NCBI GenBank assembly: GCA_013396635.1
Contig: WBMW01002272.1
Span: forward strand, 76,754 to 140,753
Source of the DNA: Penelope pileata
Lineage: Eukaryota > Chordata > Aves > Galliformes > Cracidae
Length of the DNA: 64,000 bases
Direction: 5' to 3'
A program made the position numbers and the translations under genes. Position 1 is the first letter of the stretch, and each line of letters begins with the position of its first letter. Below, one piece after another: positions 24,501 through 37,008 of this stretch. The notes under the pieces were generated by a model, which saw only the letters and a program-made list of their open reading frames with translations, made no database searches and had not been told where the DNA came from.

Positions 24501-27500
24501 TGATATTCTTCTGGTGAAGTGTCAACTGGGCCCATCATAGATCAAAAGAAAAATATATCCTTTTATTTACATAGACCAAAGCATTTTCATCTTGAGGTTT
24601 AGAGATATTTAATCCGTCTGCAGTCCTACACTTGAGTATCACACCTTCTTATGGAGTTCTGCTTTACGAGTGAGAAACATTTTATTTAAGAAAATATTAA
24701 AATAAAATAAAAGCCCTGAGTAACCTACCATGACTGTGCAGGTGACAAAGCTGGGAACAAATAACAAAAATAATAGAACTGTAGTAGTAGAACAACTCCC
24801 TGTTTTCTGTCCCAGCAGGGTGAATGGGCGCATGGACAGGACATTCAGTTCTTAGCATGAGAAGGTAGTTGTCTGATTTTACAAATAAGTGTTAGAAACG
24901 TTCCTCAGGAAGGTAGTTGCACATTTCATCTTTCTTACTGTACATCTGCTTACTGTCCTAATGAGCACATTTCTTCCCGATACAACTTATTGCTTCCCAA
25001 AACCACAGTCCTTCTGTGTTAGAAAACCCCTCATAGTATCACAGTTGTATTATTTTTAAGTATATACACATTGATAGACAGTCTGTATGTATGTGCACAT
25101 TTTTATGAAGGATGACTATGGAATAGCTAATTTGATTCTACCAGTAGTTTTTAAAAACTATAAAATTACTTTGAAATGACAGTAATTTTTGCATTCCTCT
25201 GAAATCTCTAACACTGACCTGTCAAGGACAGTATAAATAATTCAAAACAAATTTCAGCACTCAGATTTAGGATTGTATTCACAATTTTCAAAACAATTAA
25301 ACATGCAAACTTGTCATGTTTTGTTTACAGAATACATTTTTAATATACATTAAATACAATCTGTTTCATCTGAGTAAATATATACCACTTTAAAACATTA
25401 ATTTCCACTTTGTTTGTACCAATACCTTTCATTATTTAATAGACCATTTTCTGCTTGCAAAAGAATTGAAGACAGACAAGCAATTCTATTTCAGACTTAC
25501 AGAACTGAAAATACGGGGCAGCATGTTGCTTTTCAGAAGCCAGAGGGTAAAAAAAAATTTTCTTGATTTGTATATTTATCAGTAAATGGGTTTGATAAGA
25601 ATCAGTTCTGTAATGTTGTCCTGGAGAAACTCATAGTATTAAGCTGAAAACCTGTACTAAACAAAGTTGTGTTATAACCAGCTATGAGTTAAATAATGAG
25701 CTTTCTCTATTTAAACATTTGTTTTAATTAGTCAATTGTTTCCTCATTCAAGTAAGCCAGTTACCAAGTTCAGCAATATTCTATTAAAACTATTTTATAA
25801 GTATTCATGTATATGGAATCATATACACGGTGTTTCATCGTTGGAAAACCATACAGTTTGCATTCTGCAGTTTTGCCAGAAACCCTACAAAAAACCTATG
25901 ACTTTGTGACTCTCTTAATTCCAGCAGTATCTTGTAAAGCTTTGGCCAGTTTCACAGATATGCCTGTCCTTACAAACATATAACTGGGAAAAGTGTATGG
26001 CTTAGAGATTAAATGACATCCCATTCCACTTTAGAAATGGAAAATACGGGCTCAGTGTTCCATCATCTTTTAGACCATCCACTCTGGTAGTCTCTGCAGG
26101 ATAGACAGCATCTGGCGATTAATTTAGCCACCTGCAGAAAAAAAATGGTGACCTTCAAATGGTTTACAATGAGCAGGGACAGCGTGCAAAGTCATCATAC
26201 TTTTGACAGTCTGTGGCACAAGGTTAGGTACTGAATGAGCGTGATGCTCAATCTACTTTTTCTGCTCAACAAGGAGTTTCTCCTCAAATGTGGGTGAGCT
26301 TTACAATATGACTAGATTGTACAGTGCTATTTGTAGCACTTGTATCTACAGCTTCAACATATTTCAGTAGGAATAAATATGTTCTTCTCTGCTTCCTCAA
26401 GCGAACAACTTAAAATGGGTTTTACTTTGTGATGTGTCCTTTTTAATATTATATCCATCTGATAAACGTCTAGGAATTGTATGCAGCATACCAATTGCAA
26501 TTCCAGATTAACAGTAAAGATAGATTTTTTTCTTTTTCCAAGAGATAATGCTTAAACCACTTAGGTTGCTGTCAGGTATCATATTTGTTCCCTTCTGCTG
26601 TATATTAAAATACCTATTGGCTAAATTATTTCCTTCTTTTCATAAAATACATCTTCTATGTTTGCTTACCAAGACTTCCAGTAGAACAGCTTTTCATAGG
26701 ACTTTCAAAAAACTGGGAAGGCTTTCCAAAGGTGGTTATGAGCAAATATAGGATGTGGAAACTGGACAAGTAAAAAGAACACTAGAGTGGCCTCAGTAGT
26801 TATAATCCTCAGAAAATGGAAAGGCTGCTTGTGAGATCTGGCAAGTCTAGCAGTTTCATAGCACTTTTCCTGTAACTCACTATCTGACCTGTTACTGCAT
26901 CATGCATTTTAGCCAATTATCTGATCCCTCTAACAGATTTTTCTAGGAAGTATCATGAATCCTTGGTTCATTTAAGGATCAGAAAGAGGATTACAAAGAT
27001 CATGAGTTTCAGAGCTGGTAGTTAAAATGTGTAATGCTACCAATACTTGTCATCATAGCGTAGAAGGAGAAAGAAAAATTGACTTCTATTTATAACAACA
27101 CACTCAGTTCCTAAGCCTAAACTTGAAAATACCATTTTTTAAAAAGCAAAATCTGAAAGAGATGACCATATCTTATTATCAGACTTGGATAATTTGTTAT
27201 AGCCTTCCATTGCAGTATTTCTATTACTATTAATCAGAACTATTTTTTTAGATTTGTTTTTGTGATGAAACACATCAAAATATCAATATAGAACTCACCA
27301 AAAAAACGTGGAAGAGTAAGCAGATTTTCATGTTCCTTGCATACAACATAAAAATTTTTTAAATATCGTCTATGCTTCTATAATTAAACAGAATTCTTTA
27401 AGAGGAGAAACAATCAAGAAGTGAGGAGTGTAAAATTCGGTCCTGTTACCGTTTTTTAAAAAGCGAACAGACATGAAATGCCAGATAAGATTCTTGATCT

Positions 27501-28970
27501 ACTTAAAAACCTAGCAAATAATTTGTGAGCATTTAATAAACCTTGCAACAGCAACAATGCAAATTCTGTTATCCAGTCTCTAATCTGCAGATCAGTAGTA
27601 AGTAAGTGACTACTAGAGAATGTTTCCCTTGCAATTTATTTTACCATTTGAAAACACGTAAGTCCTCTGTTCTCAGGCATACTGAGTGTATCCTTTGACC
27701 CCATTTATTACTCTTCAATTTCATCTGGCATAAAAGTGATACACTTTAAGGGAAGCTAATGCTATCCCACCTTTTTTTCATCCACATATCTAATTCAAAT
27801 TATTCAGGAGATGACAAGGATCACTTGAAAACCACTTGCATCTTCATGTCAATCCCTTGACTCTGAGATGAATTCATGCATAGTGAATATTCTGGCCCAC
27901 TGAAGCAAATCTGAAGCAAATAATGCTTTTGTAATTATCCAGGTCTCCCCAGGGAGATCTACCTTCTACACGGTAGGCAGTGAAGTCTGACATCTTGGCT
28001 ACCAAAGTGCTTTATAAAACAGGAGACTTGGTGTGGCTGGTGGGGCTCCAGAATATTTAGAATAGTGGATGGATTTCCAAAAACTGATGTCCTACAATGT
28101 ATTATAAACTTAAATTCTCAAAGTACATGCTTTAAAATAGTGTTAGTTTTTGTTTTTTTTTCCCTAAAGAAACATGTTATCTGGGAAAAGAGAGTGGAAT
28201 TTGGGGGTTAAGGGTGTTAAGATGGAAAGTGGTTTGGTTTGTTCTTGTTGGGTTTTGTTTGTTTGTTTGTTTACTCCTCTGCAAGCCAATTTCCTAGCTT
28301 CTTAGCTAAAAGAATTGGTGGGGTTTGATCCAATCCGGGATGTCATAGCTACTGGGTCTTAGGGCTATTCAATTTGCAGAATATTTAATCCTAATATTAA
28401 GTACTCCAATATTGTCAAAATACTTCCTCTAGTGCTTGTAGTCACACACACACAAATTACTGTTTCAGGAAAACCAATGTTCTTTGTCACATCAGCTTTT
28501 TTAAAAAATCTACTGTGTTAATCCATTGCATATGTCCTTCATTTTGGCCTCAGTGTTGCAGTTGATATAGGACACCCTGACTTTCCTAGCGCCCTGCATG
28601 AGCTCACAGAAGTAACCACGTGGCTAAGATTGTCAGAGTTGGGTCTGAGGACTGGTCAGGTTTTGAAGTGAAGATCAGCTCTTTGTTCTAACTCACGTTC
28701 TAAACGTACACCTTTGGTATTATGTTGCCCATGGTCAGGTTTTCTACCTGTTGGTGTAAATTTAGTTCAGCAGTGTCCAGGAGCCCTGCGTGAAATACCT
28801 CTAGGTTCTTCTCCTCTAAAAGGATATGATATTACATAAAGTATTTGAGGCTGAAAACTGAACTGGCAGTACAGGATTATCTATCATCTCATGAGAGACC
28901 ACAATGAAATTAAAGGAAAGAAAATGTAATTACATGACCTAGTATATTTATTTTCAGAGTGCATGTATGA
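21510..28970. other. Long unique AT-rich stretch, no gene seen
   Basis: About 7.4 kb without recognised transposons, exons or RNA genes. It contains a T run (22079-22093), a GC-richer patch at about 23870-24060, a short CA repeat (28443-28454) and a TTTG microsatellite (28253-28272). A compact cluster of E-boxes around a homeodomain core at 26109-26134 is listed among the findings. Open frames are all under 90 codons. Confidence 0.6.
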
Positions 28971-29000
28971 ACACACATACATGCGTGCGCACACACATAC
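28971..29000. repeat. Alternating purine/pyrimidine run (Z-DNA-prone)
   Basis: Thirty consecutive bases alternate purine and pyrimidine without a break: CA/TA repeats flank a central TGCGTGCGCA. Such runs favour left-handed DNA under supercoiling. It ends 41 bp before the start of the 240-bp-period duplication. Confidence 0.8.
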
Positions 29001-29041
29001 TCCCTAAGAATTACACTTAATCCCAAAGGAGCTTAATATAC

Positions 29042-29214
29042 ATTTTAGAATCCATTAACTAAGTAACTAAGAGCAAAACGATACGTGCACCTCACAATGA
29101 AGAATTTTCCTCCTCTTATTTTTCCTAGCAGAATTAGCTTCTCACTTGTACAAACAGCTTTTCCCCTGCTGCAAAACTTCCATCAAATAGCACATTCATT
29201 ATGCTGCTACAANG
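29042..29214 (+). repeat. Direct duplication, copy A (contains N)
   Basis: This block repeats at 29282-29454 with an exact 240-bp offset. Over the first 171 bp only two differences are visible (29166 C versus T, 29178 T versus C). The unresolved base N at 29213 falls where the two copies stop matching. The 67 bp between the copies (29215-29281) has no second copy here. An open frame running through it is not a gene. Confidence 0.95.
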
Positions 29215-29281
29215 TAGATGACGTCGGTTGCCCTCCCTTTATCCACTGTTGCTGTGACTCCATCATAGAAGATGGAAGAAG

Positions 29282-29454
29282 ATTTTAGAATCCATTAACT
29301 AAGTAACTAAGAGCAAAACGATACGTGCACCTCACAATGAAGAATTTTCCTCCTCTTATTTTTCCTAGCAGAATTAGCTTCTCACTTGTACAAACAGCTT
29401 TTCCCTTGCTGCAAAACCTCCATCAAATAGCACATTCATTATGCTGCTACAATG
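29282..29454 (+). repeat. Direct duplication, copy B
   Basis: Second copy of the 29042 block, continuing smoothly into unique sequence beginning GGCATCTCCG. It has no ambiguous base, so it may be the true genomic copy if the other arose from mis-joined contig ends. Confidence 0.95.
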
Positions 29455-32400
29455 GCATCTCCGTCCAGATGTGAATTTCTTGCTTCTCCTGTTTTTTGCT
29501 TTACTTGTGCCCAGCACACTCTCAGTTCACTGATCCCTTCAGCAGCCTAAAGAGTTTCACAGTATACAGATGCAGCAAAGCAATTCAGCAACGGTCCTCT
29601 GCCTACTCAAACCCCTTGCCCTCTTCATCATTGCTATGTTCAGAGAAAAATATTTTGACAGGAGTTTGAGTGTGATATATATATATATATTGTATCAACA
29701 GAAAAACAGGGCTTTCAGTAACACGGACTTTGGTCACAATAAGTGCTCTTCCTCAGCAGTATTCCTAGTGTTCCCAAAAATAAATCAGCAAATTTAAATT
29801 TGCATTAGCCTTAATAGAATTATGTCAGTTTGCATCAGGTTGAAAGCTGTACCAGGAACTTCAGCTGAATAGCAACTTGGCTGCTGTACTGACTGGGACT
29901 CTGTCAGATAAAAATAATCATGCTGTGATCCAAAATTTAATCTTGGTCATTAACCAATGTCCATTTCCCTTTGGGCTCACTGAAAGCTGAGTGTAGCCAA
30001 CAGTAGCATCCATGTTTATTTCGTTGGATTTTTGATGAGGCTATCAGGGCTAGGAGACTTGTACAGTGACTAAACCATTCTGTTGAATAAATCTGGGTTT
30101 GTTTTGTTGCTGTTGTTGTTACCTGGAGTTGCTGGGGTTTTTTTTTTTTTTGCATACTGGTGACCGGTGCTTGAATTACCAGAAGAAACTTGCAGGAATA
30201 TATAAGCGTGACCGAATTAGAGCCATTTTTGAAATATCACATAAATAAGACAAAAATACAAGCGAACAATTCCAGAATTTTCATGAAACAATACAATGTG
30301 AAGCATCTATTAATAACTGTATGAATGTGTGTGTACTCTCTAAACAAGATGTTACTTTAGTTTGTATTTATTAGATGAAAAGGTTGAAAGATAATAGATA
30401 GCCCAAGCTATGGCCTTATTCATTTTGGCTGGTACTGCTCCTCATCTCAAGAAAGCTACGAGAAATGGTCAAAATATACATTTAAAAAAAAAAAAAAAAA
30501 AAGACAAGATTCTCCAGTGGATCAAGAATAGAAAATTATATTGTTTCTGATTGCAAGATCTCACAATCTGTGTTTTGAATTAATATTAGCCAAAGATGAT
30601 TGAATCAAAAAAAAACCAGGAATAGCAGCCATCAAGGCATTTTTATACCCTAGCTGCACTTACCATCAGCTGATGGCATATTTCTTGCTAGAGATCTAAG
30701 ATGTGGTAAATAAGATATGGTTGGCTGATGCCTAAACAACCTGCTTACATCAACTTTGTGCCACTTCTGTCATCTTCTGCTGCTTTGACCCACTGTCACA
30801 CTCCATATCAGTAAGCAGTAAAGACATTGAGATAGCTCAAGACAGTTGATGTTTGATGGTAGTTTTACTAATGATCTCCTTTCAATTTTTCATGGAACTC
30901 TTAACATAACAAAACAAAGTCTCCTTTACGCAGAACAAAAGAACAAATTAGGTGTTCTCTTTATAGCTGAGATGTTGATGCATAAACAGAGGTTAGAAAC
31001 ACTCTAAGTAAAGCATTATTATGAGTTTTTGTGACATTTTAGCTATTTTGCTGTACCTTAACCTGCAACATAGAACATGTTATTTCTATTATTATTATTA
31101 ATAATAATGGAATTATTTCCCATTAAGAGATTGTAGCTGGTGATAAGATCGTACTCTTGCAAAGTTTTCACTAAAATAAGTCAAATACAGAAGATTGTAA
31201 TTAGTTGTCATAAAAAGGAAAGGTAAAAGCATTAAGTTAATGATTTCTCAACATCAAGCAAGTTCTTCATGCTGAACAAAATCAGAATCACTGCCACGTT
31301 TGGCAAAACCTCCCTAAAATTAAAAGGAATTAGCAATTAGTCCAAACTTCAGAATTTAGTCAAGGTTCCTAAAAGATATACAGGGTGTTTTTGCAATAGA
31401 TTGAGTGTTTGCTGGAGAAATCCTTGCTCATAGAAAGAAGAGTTGTTAAGCCTTCCTTCTTATAAACATTATTCTCTAGCCTTATTTAAATTCATAGAGT
31501 TTTTGACTATGTCCTCTGACATGTGGCTGCCTCAGTGTTTTGCGGGAAGGCAGCCTAAATGAAAAGATGCGAGCGGATCAAGCAGTTCAGAAATGTGGCT
31601 GTTTTACAGAAAGTAGATTCTCTGATTGAGTTGATTCTGAAAAAGGAAACTTTTGAACTCGTAATCCCAGTCTTGCTGTTTTGGCAGTGTTATATGATAG
31701 CTGGAAATCAAGGGAAGAAATCAGACAAATGCCGAACTGGATTTTATAAGAACAACTATCATGCAAACAAAATAAAGAAAAAAAGGCAAAAAGTTAATAA
31801 CTTAATTAGCCTGGCTTTAATTCAAAAGGTGCTAAAAAATAAAAAAAGTCAGCTGCATTAGAAATAGAGTGAGTAATTTCAATTATCTAACAATCCAGAT
31901 CACTATAGACTGATAAATCGCAGAAAATATTTATATGCAGGTAAGGACAAGAGTGCTATGCACAAATATGTAAGCACAAGGCAAAACTGTAAATCTATGA
32001 AAATTATGGAATAGTTGGGACTGAAGAGTAAGGTGAGTAATTTTTAGAGGTAGAGATAAGGAATGGTATTTCAATGCATCTCAGAAGCGATGCGTGTAAA
32101 GAAACTCAATATAGATACAAGCGGCTAAATAATGCAAAGAGCACTTCACAAATATTTTCAGGATTAATATCAAACCACTCTTTGCAGTAATATATTTTGT
32201 TATTTTTTGTTAGCTAGGAGAAGAGTGACTGATGCATGTTTCTGAAAGTGTTTTGAATATCTAAACTTTCATTAATGCGGCTGTGAATCATTCTGGCTCA
32301 AATCCATCTTGAAAGTACAACGTGTGTCATTTGCCGCTGTGCTGGCATTCATTTCCTGCTCCAGTGCAACACAGTGAGAAAGTAAGGCTGTGACATGTGA

Positions 32401-32563
32401 TTTAGCTGATCATCATGAAGAACAAATATTCAAAGTAATAAAATTAGAGACTGGAAATTGTTGCCATAAAATATCAGGAAATAGCCTCAAAGATAATTAT
32501 TATCTAACCTCAGAAGTTTGATTGGCTCATCAAAAATTACAAACTGGAAACTGAAACTACAGT
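29455..32563. other. Unique AT-rich DNA, no gene seen
   Basis: Contains an AT microsatellite (29675-29691), an A19 run (30484-30502) and an ATT/AAT palindromic run at about 31089-31108. A 100-codon plus-strand frame at 31559-31861 is Lys/Asn-rich without a recognised family. The A19 run has no AATAAA or recognisable processed transcript just upstream, so it is not called a retropseudogene. The part at 32260-32420 looks regulatory but is unproven. Confidence 0.6.
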
Positions 32564-32695
32564 ATGCTTTTCCTTGCATTAGCAATACTGTTGAGAAGGG
32601 CAGCTGCGTTTGCACAAGGAGAGGAGCTAGGAGTGGACTGTGGCAAAAGCCAGCCTTTCTCTGGTTGTCCTCTTTCCCACGTGCCTAAGGCCCAG
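32564..32695 (+). other. Possible first coding exon with signal-peptide-like start (candidate)
   Basis: An ATG at 32564 opens a frame beginning MLFLALAILLRRAAAFAQ, a hydrophobic N-terminus ending in small residues as secretory signals often do, followed by a short Cys-containing stretch (DCGKSQPFSGC). After exactly 44 codons the sequence reads CCCAG then GTGAGAC, a good splice donor in phase 0. An inverted CCAAT word (GATTGG) lies about 45 bp upstream. The two Arg inside the hydrophobic stretch argue against an efficient signal peptide, and I recognise no family or downstream exon. Chance is a serious alternative. Confidence 0.15.
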
Positions 32696-32830
32696 GTGAG
32701 ACATTCATTTTTAGCATCAGTTGAACACACTCGCAGTACAGGTAATTTCAGTGCTTTCTATAAGAGTAATATTAATGGGGCAGGAATCTGTCTTTGCTTT
32801 GTGGCCTCTGGCTGTCATGGCAAAAAGTGA

Positions 32831-34769
32831 CATACTCGGCTCAGCAGGAAAGATAGGAAACACTGCTCTAAGCTATAGATAAGAGATGATTGTTAACAAA
32901 CAGTGACCAGGAAATAAGCAGCATAAAAGATCTTTTATATAAAGACTTCAAGCGCATTACAAAAGTGGCTTGACACAATAATCCCTTGTAGTTTGGAATA
33001 ATTTATGTACAATGTTAAACAAAAACCCACGCTACAGTTTTTTTTCACATTTTTCATTGTTTGAACTACATGCTGATATTTTATGCCATGTATTTGATAG
33101 GTTCTGTCATGTTTAAGACATGACCATGTGAGAATGCAGCTTGATACACAGAATAAACCTTTAGGTGTCATTAATATGATCTCCGCTTATGAAGTCGTGT
33201 TGTATTTTAAACAAAAGAAATATTATATTCTACTCTGTGCATGTCCTCATTGGTGGCTCTGCTTTGCAGAAGAAATACACTTTGCATCATGCAATCCCCT
33301 ACACTGAACTGCATACAGTGACAAATCTATAACAAGACCTTCACAGATTTTAAGGCTTTAAAAAGCATTCACTGTGGTGAACAAGGATGCCAGTGCCAAG
33401 ACAGACAGAATAAAATTCTGTATTGTCACAACGGTGACAAATAGAAGCTAATCAAGTGTGTTAAATCCCATCTGAGAGTTGCCTAGGTTAGAAGCCATAT
33501 AATGCCAAAAAAGCAGACCCACAATGTCGCATGATTTGTGATGTGTCTGTTGATACTAATACTTTGAGAATCTGTGCTTCTCCAGAAACAACCTCTACCA
33601 TTACTAGTCTACTAGGGACTTCATTTTACTTATTTCAGTTCATTCAGAAAAAAAAAAATGACAGAACTGCCACCACTTTGGCTTATATTGATAATGGCAC
33701 CTCTTCTCAGGGAGCTCAAGCCTGAAAGCCTATTTCTGATGGTTCTAAAGGACTGCTAGTGCCGCAGCAATATAGGAAGAGCCAGTGCCATATTCGTCTT
33801 GCTTCCAGCATCTCCAAACTACTCTCACTTATAGATTGAGATGTGGAACAGATGCCAAGTTTCTCAGTGTTGTATAGCAGCTGGTTACTGGACAGCATCA
33901 CCTTTTCACTGACAATAAAGTGTACTTGGGATGGAGACATACAGACATTTCTAGGAACAATCAGTTTCAGAAATATGCCATAGTTCTTAATCATTGATGT
34001 GAGTTGCTATCTGTGATGTCTGCAGAGTGAGTATTTTCCAAAAACCTATCAGTACAGTGAGTTTAATTTTCAGCTGTATTATTTATTTGGAACTTTCAAG
34101 AAAATTTGCAGACAGCTGTTACTGATACAATAGAAAGTCTGTCATTGCCTGAGCCAGTTTCCGGGGAAGTTGTGTGCTCGTGATGTAAGTAGACAAGTGC
34201 TCACTTTCTCCCTAATGTTTCTTACCTTCATTTACTTTTTCTTGATTCAGAATTTTGTTTTCTCTCACAGTAAGTTTTAAAGGCCATGCAAACTCTGCAG
34301 TAGTTTGTATGGCAGGAATTGGCAGGGATAGAGAAGCTGCATGTTTTCAAAAGGAGACCCAAATGTCATCTTGCGTAACCTCATGGAATGGAGCAGTTAA
34401 CTGAACTTCATTTTCTGTAGACAACTACTGGAAGAGAACGTACTATTCTGGAATATTAGGACTTTTCTTGTCATTATTTTATACATTCCTAACAAATTCT
34501 ATAAACACAGTGCTGCTTCTGACGCAAGCTCGGCTGCTATTTCATCCTCTACCAAACTTGGTCTAACAAGTACCCCCCAAGATTTCAAAGGGAGTTCCAA
34601 AATGAGCACATTCACACATGAAAATTCAGTAGTTCTTCAAAGTGGCCTTAATGGAGCCATCAGACGCCCAAATGGTGCCTGATTGACACTGCAGAATTTT
34701 TAATCCCTAACCATTCTGCTAAATTTGTTCTTTCAGCATGCCACAAACATCCCCTGTACTTCAGCCAGC
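32831..34769. other. Unique AT-rich DNA, no gene seen
   Basis: No transposon, RNA gene or exon was recognised. The longest frame is 92 codons on the minus strand (33716-33994) and has no family motif. Confidence 0.65.
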
Positions 34770-35060
34770 TCCTTCTCGGCTGACAGTTAGTCATTTGCAC
34801 AGTATCATAATAACTAAGTGGCAAACAACTCATCATGAACTCAGGCAGTCAAAAGTGGATATCGAGTTAGGATTTTCTATTAATTAAGCACAGTTAGATG
34901 ACAAATAGCCCATCTACAGCGCGGGTGGTAACAACTGGCACATAGCAATTACGCACTGTGGCAATTAAGTGTAATGCAGCAGAACCGTGAGGATCAGCGA
35001 GGTCACAACAGTAAGCTGTAAATGACTGATCACGAATCACATCAATCAAAGGTATTTTTT
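34770..35060. promoter_or_regulatory. Candidate conserved regulatory element (motif-dense unique DNA)
   Basis: A repeat-free 0.3 kb segment with clustered developmental transcription-factor words: TAATTAA (34881-34887), an NK2-like CAATTAAGTG (34962-34971), a nuclear-receptor half-site AGGTCA (35000-35005), a PBX/HOX-like ATCAATCA (35041-35048) and an overlapping TCF/LEF-like ATCAAAGG (35045-35052). It also keeps several CpGs (GCGCGGG, TTACGC, ACCGTG, TCACGAA) that decaying neutral DNA tends to lose. This resembles distal enhancers conserved across vertebrates, but conservation cannot be judged from one sequence and the target gene is unknown. Confidence 0.3.
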
Positions 35061-36918
35061 TCATCTAACAATATAAAACTTCCTGACTTGTCTCTAGTGC
35101 TATGTTAGCTGCTTTGTTAATAGCATTTATGTTATTAATATATACAGGTCTCCCTCAGGTCAGAAAAATAGTTGCCTACTTAGCTGAAATTCAATGAATT
35201 CAATTAAATGCTGCAGCCTTAGGCTACTGTTCTAAAATATTATTCATTTTGAGGCTTTCTTACAGCCTTGGAATTTTTCCTTAATAGCATTGAACATCCT
35301 CAGGGTCCATGTATGTGAGGAAGGGAGGTTCAGGGCCTGAAACAAGCCATATTTTCAGATTCACCACATAGATGTGTTTGTTTAAGATAAGACCAAATAC
35401 ATCCAAATCTGACAGAGCAGAAAGAAGGATGATAGTTACCGACACCATAATGGAAAAGTCGCATGTCCTGAGCTTGATCCTCAGCTAAAGAAAAACTGAC
35501 AAAGCAGCCTGATGTTAGTTGACTTAGACACACATTCACTAGTGCAACTGGTCCTCTAGCACGAAGAGTATTTCTTATTATCCTTTGTTTCTATATGTGA
35601 AAAATAATGAAAGCAGGAAGAATAGAAGTAACAATGATCCATATCTTTTCTGCATCCAGTGAAGAAAATACTGAAGAATGTTTTTCAGTATTGAATTTCA
35701 ATAAATCTTTCATAAATAGTTTTTATTATTTCTAGAACTATTCCTTTTCTAATATTTTATTTCATGTAATCATGGATAAATCTTTACAAAAGAAGAGCAG
35801 AGAAACAATGAAAGATGTCCAAAATTGTAAATTTCGTGGTGGATCACTTTGTCTTTTATTTAAGCAAACAACAAGCTTCACTGAGAAATCCTACAACGCT
35901 TGCAGTCAATAAAGAGATGCACGAGAGAAACATGATACTTCACAGCCTTGAATTCCTTCCATCCAAATTCATTACAAGCCACAGCTCAGTGGTTAAGACC
36001 CAAATTTTCCATACGCTATATGTAATTGAGGTTTCCCCTTAAAAAGCTTTAAACCTACAAAGATGATGTTTATGAATTAAGGCCTGAAGGCATAGCATGT
36101 AAGAAATGTTTAAATGCTAGTGTCTTGTTTTACAAAGACTATGCAATGCCTATAGAAACCATAACTAATTCCTTGGCTTTAGAAAATCAGTTGAAAGCTC
36201 ACATACTTGATCTCACCAGGACTTACCAGCATTCTATGTGATTTGGTGGAAGAAAATGTAGTCTCCTAATAACCTAGCATTAAACTGCTCCTATGAGTGC
36301 AGGTGAGCGCTGTCACCTTAAAAAAGTACTTCATAAAGTGTAAGCTGTGATGGCAAAACTGCAGTTTCAGAGAGTTTCGCAAACATCAGCAATTGGTTAG
36401 GTGGTAGGCCTCGAAAGCTAAGCTTAAAGATAGCAGAGATGAGCTGATGGGCAAAGAGATCACTCCAGTGTTCCCTTTGTTCTCATCACAAAGTCAAGGT
36501 TCAAATAGTCACCTACTCAACCAACAAAAAGGCTCATTATCTATCCTTATAAAATGTACAGCGTCCTTAACCAGAAGGATTGCATTGTATTGTACTTTTG
36601 AATGGTACTTTATTGTGGAACTCATTATTTAATGTAAAAAAACCTTATAACGTTAATAAGATCCAAGCTAATAGCACAGCTGCTGTGTTTTTATAGCCAG
36701 GACATAAATTCTCCAGATTGAAAAAAAATTATATACTTTTTTCAATATATTCATTTTGCCATCGTGGGTCAGATTTGCAGCTTATCTTTTCCTCATTGAA
36801 ATCAGCAGAGTCATCATAATTTACAGTGAATGAAGACGTGATTTATTGTTTCCATATAGGTGATTGCTGAATTTATTAGGATATAATTGTGATACTCAAA
36901 AAAAAAGGCTTGAAATTT
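35061..36918. other. Unique AT-rich DNA, no gene seen
   Basis: No gene or transposon was recognised. A near-perfect 12-bp inverted repeat (AATACTGAAGAA / TTTTTCAGTATT) lies at 35667-35692 and a short AGGTGA-N6-TCACCT inverted repeat at 36301-36318. Confidence 0.6.
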
Positions 36919-37008
36919 CTCATTTATAATGGAGCTATAGGGTATGGGAAAAAAAANTCTTATTTATAATGGGGGTATAGGGGATGGGGGGAAAAAAAAA
37001 AAAAAAAA
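36919..37008 (+). repeat. Short duplication around an A-run with an N
   Basis: A unit of about 40 bp (TTATAATGG, then TATAGGG, then ATGGG, then an A-run) occurs twice in a row, about 36920-36956 and 36961-37008. It is split by the unresolved base N at 36957, and the second copy ends in a long A-run. The copies differ by a few bases, mostly G-run lengths. A read or contig join at a homopolymer is a likely cause; a real tandem duplication is the alternative. Confidence 0.85.

Noticed and set aside
30484..30502. A19 run as a possible processed-pseudogene tail
   Set aside because: No AATAAA or recognisable transcript sequence just upstream. The same applies to the A19 run at 47310-47328.
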